Shown here: piece after piece, positions 7,153 to 9,817 of the stretch | Numbering within the stretch: position 1 is the stretch's first letter | Layout of the letters: each line of letters opens with the position of its first letter | Origin: Nitrospinaceae bacterium UBA3496 | GTDB lineage: Bacteria; UBA8248 | Direction of reading: 5' to 3' | Length of the DNA: 9,817 nt | Assembly: GCA_002377645.1 (NCBI GenBank) | Contig: DFQF01000051.1 | Span: 1-9,817, forward strand | Program-made: the position numbers and the translations under genes | Notes under the pieces: generated by a model | The model's input: the letters and a program-made list of their open reading frames with translations, nothing else | The model's database searches: none | Told to the model about the DNA's origin: nothing

Positions 7153-8280
7153 ATGAAAGATGTATTTGACGCAGCAATTAAAGAGATCAAAAACAACCGA
7201 AAATTTGTTATATCAACAGTCACTAGGACACAAGGATCTACGCCTCAAAAACCTGGCGCAAAACTTCTAGTAAGAGAAGATGGATCAGGAGTAGGAACTC
7301 TAGGTGGAGGCTGTGTTGAGGGAGATATATGGTTTGCTTCAAGCGAAAAAATAAAGCGTGAAGAAAACGCAGAGGTAAGACCTTATGAGCTGAATGAGGA
7401 TTTGGCAGCAAAAGATGGTCTTGTTTGTGGAGGAACTATGCACTTCATGATAGATCCAATTGATGACAAATTAGAATTCGAATTTTTTCTGGATGAAATA
7501 AATAAGGCTTACAATGGTGAAAAACCTGTAGCTTTAGTACAAGTACTTGAATCTGAAAATTTAAGCGAAATTAGTAAAAAAATCCTAGTTAGAGAAGATG
7601 GATCAAAATCAGGGAAGCTTATATCTGAAGAAATTGATAATAAACTTATTAAAGAATCCAGAGATTTACTAGCACTTGGAAAAAATAAAACTCTAAAAAT
7701 AGAAAACAGACTTTTTTATATCGAAGCATTCACTACACCTCCTAAACTTTTGTTAGCAGGAGGAGGACATGTTTCAAAAGCAATTGCAAATTTAGCAAAA
7801 CCTCTTGGTTTTGAACTAAATATTTTTGATGATAGAGAAGATTTTGCAAACTCAGATAGATTCCCTGAAGCAGATGATGTAAAAGTGGCAAATTATAATG
7901 AAGGTTTTGGAATGTTTGATATTAATGCAAATACTTTTATTGTTATAGCTACAAGAGGTCATAGACAAGATGATTCTGCTACTAAAGCTGCATTAGAAAC
8001 AAACGCCTCATATGTTGGTTTATTAGGTTCTAAAAGGAAAACAATTCTTATTATAGAAAAGCTCCTAAGAGAAGGAATAGACGACGACACATTTAAGAGA
8101 TTAAGAGCCCCTGTGGGGATAAATATTGGAGCAAGAACTCCAGAAGAAATTGCTGTTTCGATCATTTCTGAAATATTATCTTTCAGATTAGGAGGAAGTG
8201 AAAAATCTATGATGCTAGAGGAAAAATATATCGAAAAAATTAGGAGTAAAATTTCTAAATCTTCTAAAATAAAAAATTGA
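7153..8280 (+). CDS. xdhC: XdhC/CoxI family molybdenum cofactor insertion/maturation protein
   Basis: This 375-residue protein has both XdhC domains. The N-terminal XdhC/CoxI domain carries GSTPQKPGAKLLV (28-40), GGGCVEGD (51-58) and CGG (92-94). The C-terminal Rossmann-like domain has LLAGGGHVSKA (200-210), ATRGHRQDD (266-274), LGSKRKT (291-297) and APVGINIGARTPEEIA (319-334). XdhC proteins bind molybdenum cofactor, help its sulfuration and deliver it to xanthine dehydrogenase-family enzymes. GGAG seven bases upstream supports the ATG. The MocA-like gene starts three bases after the stop, a common pairing. No xanthine-oxidase-family large subunit is in the window, so the client enzyme must be elsewhere. 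The sulfite-oxidase-like protein at 3517 is not a classical XdhC client. Confidence 0.9.
   Translation: MKDVFDAAIKEIKNNRKFVISTVTRTQGSTPQKPGAKLLVREDGSGVGTLGGGCVEGDIWFASSEKIKREENAEVRPYELNEDLAAKDGLVCGGTMHFMIDPIDDKLEFEFFLDEINKAYNGEKPVALVQVLESENLSEISKKILVREDGSKSGKLISEEIDNKLIKESRDLLALGKNKTLKIENRLFYIEAFTTPPKLLLAGGGHVSKAIANLAKPLGFELNIFDDREDFANSDRFPEADDVKVANYNEGFGMFDINANTFIVIATRGHRQDDSATKAALETNASYVGLLGSKRKTILIIEKLLREGIDDDTFKRLRAPVGINIGARTPEEIAVSIISEILSFRLGGSEKSMMLEEKYIEKIRSKISKSSKIKN
7267..7605 (+). repeat. Short internal direct repeat within xdhC
   Basis: Bases 7267-7287 and 7585-7605 match at 20 of 21 positions, both in frame and encoding LVREDGS (residues 39-45 and 145-151). The span given covers both copies. 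It may reflect a repeated strand-turn element in the XdhC N-terminal domain rather than a mobile or regulatory repeat. Confidence 0.5.
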
Positions 8281-8283
8281 TTT

Positions 8284-8889
8284 ATGTATGATAACTTTGA
8301 TGCATTAATTCTTTCTGCTGGTTTGTCTTCTAGAATGGGAAAAACTAAAGCTTTATTAAATTGGCATGGTAAAAAGCTTATAGAGTTTCATATTGATGTA
8401 CTTAATGATTTAGGTATTAGAAATATAAATTTAGTATTGGGTCATGATAAAGAAAAAATCATTGAAGTTGTAAACAGAAAAAAAATCAAAATAATAATAA
8501 ATAACAATTACTTGGGTGGAAAATCAACTTCTATTTTAGAAGGTATCAATAACATTGAAAAAGATACTCAAAATCTTCTCTTAATAGGTGTTGATCAACC
8601 AAGACCAAAATGGTTCTTAAAAAAAATAATTGATTTCCACATATATAATAAATCTATAATTTCAGCTCCTATTGATAAAAATAAAAGAGGTCATCCAATA
8701 ATCTTCAACCAAAAATTCATTCCAAATTTAACTAAAATAAATGAATACCCTAACGGATTAAGAGACCTTTTTAGGGAAAATAACAATATTGTTATGACAG
8801 ATGAAATCAAATCCCAATGGACCCATCTTGATCTAAATAATAATGAAATATATGAAAAAGCTTTATCATATAAATTATTTGATGAATAG
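8284..8889 (+). CDS. MobA/MocA-like molybdenum cofactor nucleotidyltransferase
   Basis: This 201-residue protein is an NTP-transferase of the MobA/MocA family. It most resembles MocA, which attaches CMP to molybdopterin for xanthine-oxidase-family enzymes. The nucleotide-binding signature LSAGLSSRMGKTKALL runs from 10 to 25, NNNYLGGKSTS from 73 to 83, the metal-binding DQP is at 104-106, GHPIIF at 136-141, and DLNNNEIY near 183-190 matches the family's usual C-terminal DxDTPED-like region. The start is three bases after the xdhC stop with no clear ribosome binding site, suggesting coupled translation. Pairing with xdhC favours MocA over MobA or a sugar nucleotidyltransferase. It overlaps the next gene by eight bases. 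Base composition is very AT- and Asn/Lys/Ile-rich, as in the rest of the window. Confidence 0.82.
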   Translation: MYDNFDALILSAGLSSRMGKTKALLNWHGKKLIEFHIDVLNDLGIRNINLVLGHDKEKIIEVVNRKKIKIIINNNYLGGKSTSILEGINNIEKDTQNLLLIGVDQPRPKWFLKKIIDFHIYNKSIISAPIDKNKRGHPIIFNQKFIPNLTKINEYPNGLRDLFRENNNIVMTDEIKSQWTHLDLNNNEIYEKALSYKLFDE

Positions 8890-9202
8890 AAATTTAGAAA
8901 AAGTAATAGAAGGTTTTTTTGAGGATGCTTTAGATTTTCTCAAGGAAAATATTAATTGGAAGATCACTGAACATGATCTTCTTCAATTTATTAGAGGAAA
9001 GCTTCAGGAAAAAAACATAGAACTTTCAGAAAAAAACACGGTTTTATTCAATCCTAAAAATAATGAATATGATCATATAGTAGATCCTGAAAAATCCAAT
9101 GTAATAAGAAAAAAAGGAAATTTATATATACGTATTGTTTACCAAAATCCACCCTCATTTGATGAGACAACGATTGAAAAAAAATTTAGTTTAAACTTAT
9201 GA
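8882..9202 (+). CDS. Small uncharacterised protein, possible fragment of an M24 peptidase-like fold
   Basis: This 106-residue protein starts at the ATG overlapping the end of the MocA-like gene (ATGAATAG); an in-frame ATG at 8843 would extend it further into that gene and is less likely. No signal peptide, membrane segment or cysteine is seen. The stretch WKITEHDLLQFIRGKL (about 25-40), followed by VLFNPKNNEYDHIVDP and VIRKKGNLYI, resembles by eye the part of M24-family metallopeptidases reading 'TE..vq.fi...', 'P.Y.P' and 'i..gdlvLiD'. The protein ends where the metal-binding Asp residues of that fold would begin, so it could not be an active peptidase. Whether it is a decayed remnant, a repurposed half-domain or unrelated is open. 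Its position between mocA and the SDR gene suggests co-transcription. Confidence 0.6.
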   Translation: MNRNLEKVIEGFFEDALDFLKENINWKITEHDLLQFIRGKLQEKNIELSEKNTVLFNPKNNEYDHIVDPEKSNVIRKKGNLYIRIVYQNPPSFDETTIEKKFSLNL

Positions 9203-9225
9203 TAATTTTAATTGAAAAGATAACA

Positions 9226-9230
9226 GGGAG
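9226..9230 (+). promoter_or_regulatory. Ribosome binding site of the short-chain dehydrogenase
   Basis: GGGAG lies five bases before the ATG at 9236. Only 33 bases separate this gene from the stop of the previous one, and no terminator hairpin is visible there. Confidence 0.6.
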
Positions 9231-9235
9231 AAAAT

Positions 9236-9817
9236 ATGAGTTTATTGAAGGATAAAGTAGCAATTGTAACAGGAGGAAATGGTGGTATTGGTTTAGGCAT
9301 TGCAGAAGGTTTAGCAGATCAAGGTGCTACTATAATAATTGCTGCAAGAAATGAAGAAAAAAACAAAGATGCAATTAAAAAAATCAAGCTATCAAGTAAA
9401 GACAGTGAAACTTTTAAATTAGATGTAAACGATCAGGATTCAATAAATAATCTTATGAAATTTACTACCGAAAAATACGGAAAGATAGATATTTTAGTTA
9501 ATAATGCAGGGATAAGCAGAAGAAGTGATGAACCTCATTTATTATCTAGAAATGACTGGAATGATGTTATAGATACAAACTTAAATTCAATACATCATAT
9601 GACTTCTGCAGTTTTTCCTTATTTAAAGAAAAATAAATCTGGCAAAATCATAAATATAGGTTCAATGATGTCGATTTTTGGAAATGCTAATTCTGCTGCA
9701 TATGCTGCAAGTAAAGGTGGTGTAGTTCAATATACCAAAAGTTGTGCCATAGCTTGGGCAAAATATAATATTCAAATCAATGCAATTCTACCAGGTTGGA
9801 TAGTAACAGATATGACT
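9236..9817 (+). CDS. Short-chain dehydrogenase/reductase (SDR), 3' edge partial
   Basis: The first 194 residues of a classical SDR are present; the frame is still open at the window end, and about 55-60 residues would be missing. Visible motifs are the cofactor glycine motif TGGNGGIG (12-19), NNAG (89-92), catalytic N115, S143, Y156 and K160 (YAASK), and LPGWIVTDMT at the edge. R38 after strand 2 (AARN) hints at NADP preference. The pattern, including NDWNDVIDTNL and GKIINIGSMMS, resembles KduD/gluconate 5-dehydrogenase-type SDRs that act on sugar acids. That would suit a cluster of sugar-acid dehydratases, but SDR specificity is hard to read and other substrates are possible. Confidence 0.88.
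   Translation, partial: MSLLKDKVAIVTGGNGGIGLGIAEGLADQGATIIIAARNEEKNKDAIKKIKLSSKDSETFKLDVNDQDSINNLMKFTTEKYGKIDILVNNAGISRRSDEPHLLSRNDWNDVIDTNLNSIHHMTSAVFPYLKKNKSGKIINIGSMMSIFGNANSAAYAASKGGVVQYTKSCAIAWAKYNIQINAILPGWIVTDMT

Noticed and set aside
8843..8881. Longer start for the small orphan at 8843
   Set aside because: The extension lies within the end of the MocA-like gene, while an ATG at 8882 overlaps its stop closely, as elsewhere in this window.

Overview
The window is a compact, AT-rich stretch of bacterial DNA. Genes abut or overlap by a few bases, AGA and ATA codons are common, and the longest non-coding stretch is about 118 bases. The contents are four divergent mandelate racemase/muconate lactonizing-type (MR/MLE) enolase-superfamily enzymes, two dehydrogenases, a two-gene sulfite-oxidase-like molybdenum/flavin module, two molybdenum-cofactor maturation genes, one tRNA and a small orphan protein. 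Low GC, dense packing and clustered enolase-superfamily paralogues resemble what has been described for marine SAR202-type Chloroflexota. That assignment is inference from gene content; no phylogenetic marker lies in the window.

Region 1 (1-4805, + strand) is one tight operon. It holds two tandem sister MR/MLE proteins (the first lacks only its start codon at the window edge), then a sugar-acid dehydratase of the D-galactonate dehydratase (DgoD) type, a cytosolic sulfite-oxidase-like molybdopterin protein, and a small flavin reductase of the ferredoxin-NADP reductase fold. Junctions are a 4-base ATGA overlap, an 11-base gap with a ribosome binding site, a 7-base overlap using a TTG start, and another 4-base ATGA overlap.

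Region 2 (4802-5891, - strand) holds a medium-chain zinc alcohol dehydrogenase and, 15 bases upstream of it on the same strand, a complete tRNA with a CAU anticodon. The dehydrogenase is convergent with Region 1, and the two stop codons share a TTAA palindrome.

Region 3 (5892-9817, + strand) starts from a divergent intergenic region. It carries a fourth MR/MLE enzyme with a full set of catalytic residues, then XdhC, a MocA/MobA-like nucleotidyltransferase, a 106-residue protein that may be a fragment of an M24 peptidase fold, and a short-chain dehydrogenase cut by the window end.

Read together, the genes suggest catabolism of sugar acids or related polyhydroxy/hydroxy acids. Dehydrogenases would oxidise alcohols or sugars, enolase-superfamily dehydratases would form 2-keto-3-deoxy acids, and a flavin/molybdenum pair would do a further redox step. 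XdhC and MocA normally serve xanthine-oxidase-family enzymes; none is in the window, so their client is probably encoded elsewhere. The main oddity is the tandem pair at 1-2354. It keeps the metal ligands and the KxK motif but lacks the His-Asp dyad of the MR group, and it shares its own signature motifs.
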